Both the position numbers and the translations under genes were made by a program. The notes beneath the pieces were generated by a model that was not told where the DNA came from, did not search any database, and saw only the letters and a program-made list of their open reading frames with translations. Positions 63,348 through 64,000 of a stretch of DNA of 64,000 nucleotides are shown here, piece by piece; within the stretch, counting starts at the first letter, position 1; each line of letters starts with the position of its first letter. Source of the stretch: DASYLJ01 sp964404165 (GTDB lineage Bacteria; Desulfobacterota; Binatia; DP-6); NCBI GenBank assembly GCA_964404165.1, contig CAYOIZ010000025.1, positions 1-64,000 of the forward strand. Reading direction: 5' to 3'.

Positions 63348-64000
63348 ATGGGCTGGGGTCGGATCGCGCGCCGCGCGAGCGTGGCGGGGCTGCTGGCGGC
63401 GTGCATCGCCGCATGCGGGACCTCGCCCGGATTCACCCGTCTGCAGCAGGCCAAGCCCAGGCCGGCCGGGAAGCCGACGATCTTCCTGCCGTCGAGCGTC
63501 TGCCAGACGTGCCATCCGAAGCACTTCGCCGAGTGGCGCACGTCGATGCACGCCTACGCGCAGCACAGCCCCGTCTTCATCGCGTTCAACGCCTACGTGC
63601 TCCAGGGCACGGGGGGCACGATCGGGACCTTCTGCGATCGCTGCCACTCGCCGATCGGCATCTCGTCGGGCGAGAGCCCGATCATGCCGAACACGGAGCG
63701 TCCGGCGGTGGCGATGGACAGCGTCAGCTGCATGGTCTGCCACTCGCAGCATGCGAACAACGCCGAGGCGTCGGGTCTGATCCCGGTGCCCGTGCCCGGC
63801 GACCCCGAGCCCGTCGTCTACGGTCCCTACTACGGCTCCGACGAGACGGGTGCGCCCGACGATCCCACGCAGCGCCTCATCAAGACGCCGCACGTGTCGC
63901 GGCATTCGCCGATGTTCACGTCGGCCCGGCTCTGCGGGTCGTGCCACGACGTCTTCACCCCCGACGGCTTCCGTATCGAGGAGGCGTTCAGCGAGTGGCG
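63348..64000 (+). CDS. multiheme c-type cytochrome lipoprotein (partial, 5' end)
   Basis: This ORF starts at ATG 63348, with GAGGGAGCAGGGG just upstream, and runs off the window after 217 codons. A lipoprotein-like signal (AGLLAACIAACG) is followed by four CxxCH haem-binding motifs so far: CQTCH, CDRCH, CMVCH and CGSCH. SSVCQTCHPKHFAEWRTSMH resembles the cytochrome c554/multiheme family opening. Each Cys pair should covalently bind one haem in the periplasm or outer membrane. Its C terminus, total haem count and partner genes lie downstream of the window. Confidence 0.88.
   Translation, partial: MGWGRIARRASVAGLLAACIAACGTSPGFTRLQQAKPRPAGKPTIFLPSSVCQTCHPKHFAEWRTSMHAYAQHSPVFIAFNAYVLQGTGGTIGTFCDRCHSPIGISSGESPIMPNTERPAVAMDSVSCMVCHSQHANNAEASGLIPVPVPGDPEPVVYGPYYGSDETGAPDDPTQRLIKTPHVSRHSPMFTSARLCGSCHDVFTPDGFRIEEAFSEW

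Overview
The window is GC-rich, densely coded DNA from the chromosome of a Gram-negative, lipid- and organic-acid-using bacterium. The Gram-negative envelope is shown by an MlaE/MlaF/MlaD-type lipid ABC system, DUF1329 periplasmic proteins, lipoproteins, an MMPL/RND exporter and a multiheme cytochrome lipoprotein. The mix of family III CoA-transferase, acyl-CoA dehydrogenase, DUF35/thiolase pairs, YCF48-MMPL-DUF1329 genes and odd Cys-rich secreted proteins recalls Binatota (Candidatus Binatia) or other deep relatives of Desulfobacterota/Myxococcota. That placement is inference, not proof.

Layout. 1-158: the 3' part of a group I intron and the 3' exon of a split tRNA (best fit tRNA-Asn), cut by the window edge. 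207-1577 (-): an SRPBCC-epimerase fusion protein. 1840-12382 (+): a compact chemosensory cluster (CheX-like, two-domain response regulator, HDOD, CheA, CheW, soluble receptor, CheY, CheB, CheR, second CheX-like) without flagellar genes. 12429-22867: secreted EEP nuclease-like protein, GT2-GT4 glycosyltransferase, YhhN protein, large secreted serine hydrolase, an SDR, a duplicated Cys-rich secreted protein, and a DUF35-thiolase pair. 23105-26566 (-): retropepsin-like protease, response regulator, prepilin peptidase-like protein, NtrC-type activator and a small XRE regulator.

26764-37569 (+): an envelope transport region, consisting of an NTF2-like protein, YCF48 lipoprotein, MMPL transporter carrying a PDZ domain, a 45-residue membrane peptide, a Gld-type ABC cassette (ATPase, permease, GldG-like, DUF4340) and two tandem DUF1329 paralogues separated by a perfect 36-bp palindrome. 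37570-38053: two inverted copies of a palindromic element whose terminal stems differ by compensatory changes. 38054-43407 (+): a CoA-thioester degradation island (CoA-transferase, HMG-CoA-synthase-like/DUF35 fusion lacking the usual Cys, acyl-CoA dehydrogenase, two MaoC-type proteins, BadH-like SDR) that could carry out a full beta-oxidation round on a transferase-activated acid. 43854: an extended acyl carrier protein.

44428-48684 (-): an Mla-type operon with two unknown exported proteins. 48743: GH57/DUF3536. 50987-54903 (-): DUF4124, cysS, acs. 55017: CPA2 antiporter with two USP domains. 57185-60661: small genes including an SDR, a bactofilin, and LssY_C, DUF4126 and DUF4410 proteins. 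60735: tRNA-Arg(UCG). 61012-64000: an exported protein, a SagB-type double nitroreductase and the start of a multiheme cytochrome. Two well-conserved genes (31242 and 42655) have no ATG/GTG/TTG where homologues start; CTG and ACG sit exactly there.
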